The notes beneath the pieces are model-generated. The model searched no databases and was not told the DNA's origin. It saw only the letters and a program-made list of their open reading frames with translations. Positions 15,260 to 15,373 of a stretch of 15,373 nt of DNA are shown piece by piece; the first letter of the stretch is position 1, and every line of letters starts with the position of its first letter. A program made the position numbers and the translations under genes. Origin of the DNA: Promethearchaeota archaeon (GTDB lineage: Archaea; Asgardarchaeota; Lokiarchaeia; Sigynarchaeales; SOKP01); NCBI GenBank assembly GCA_019057975.1, contig JAHLWJ010000084.1, positions 1 to 15,373 of the forward strand, written 5' to 3'.

Positions 15260-15373
15260 ATGGTGGATAAAGTTGGGCTTATTTTTACCAAAGAATATCA
15301 AAAATACAATTTTGGAAAAGATCATCCTCTGAGACCCTTAAGGCTTAAATTGACATATAGCCTTATGGATAAG
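15260..15373 (+). CDS. AcuC/class I histone-deacetylase-like enzyme, N-terminal fragment cut by window end
   Basis: The first 38 codons read V-G-L-I-F-T-K-E-Y then Y-N-F-G-K-D-H-P-L-R-P-L-R-L. The Y-x-F-G-x-x-H-P-x-R-P-x-R signature is the conserved N-terminal motif of the zinc deacetylase family (AcuC, HDAC). These enzymes remove acetyl groups from lysines, for example on acetyl-CoA synthetase or archaeal chromatin proteins. The zinc ligands lie beyond the window. The start ATG at 15260 has no Shine-Dalgarno and is preceded by AT-rich DNA, suggesting a short or absent leader. Confidence 0.85.
   Translation, partial: MVDKVGLIFTKEYQKYNFGKDHPLRPLRLKLTYSLMDK

Overview
This window looks like part of an Asgard (Lokiarchaeota-like) archaeal chromosome. 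It is very AT-rich. It encodes a eukaryote-style E1 ubiquitin-activating enzyme and an E2-fold conjugating enzyme, a PDCD5-family protein, a corrinoid-activating RACo-like ATPase, an archaeal tRNA-Tyr (C1:G72, GUA) with introns, and a huge coiled-coil/helical-repeat protein. The lineage assignment is an inference from this combination; the window contains no phylogenetic marker such as rRNA.

Layout. 1-189 is AT-rich and I see no gene in it. 190-2148 (-) is a RACo-like 2Fe-2S/ASKHA ATPase. It is divergent from 2355-8717 (+), a 2,120-residue protein made of about 18 helical-hairpin units separated by charged coiled coils. 8855-10468 (+) is the E1. Its reading frame is broken inside the ATP-binding loop by exactly 30 nt carrying an in-frame TAA; removing those 30 nt restores a perfect E1 Rossmann motif. 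The E1 ends 3 nt from a convergent two-gene unit on the minus strand: a QueG/reductive-dehalogenase-like double [4Fe-4S] protein (11124-11996) followed by a HAD hydrolase (10472-11095). 11997-12392 has no intact gene. It holds a Gfo/Idh/MocA oxidoreductase C-terminal remnant, a two-copy 30-nt-period repeat and an inverted repeat. 12393-12911 (-) is the E2-fold protein. 13202-13355 (+) is tRNA-Tyr with two inferred introns. 13432-13752 (-) is a DUF4242-like small protein, 14040-14465 (+) a PDCD5-family protein, and 14508-15062 (-) an unrecognised protein. 15260 to the window end is the N-terminus of an AcuC/class I histone-deacetylase-like enzyme.

How the genes fit together. E1 and E2 could form the activation and conjugation steps of a ubiquitin-like modification pathway. 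They are about 2 kb apart on opposite strands, so they are not an operon, and I found no ubiquitin-like modifier, RING protein or JAMM protease here. The interrupted E1 and the doubly interrupted tRNA-Tyr could both depend on archaeal RNA splicing endonuclease. That would link protein modification to the tRNA-splicing machinery, but it is inference. The remaining genes look like ordinary housekeeping or metabolic functions with no clear link to each other.
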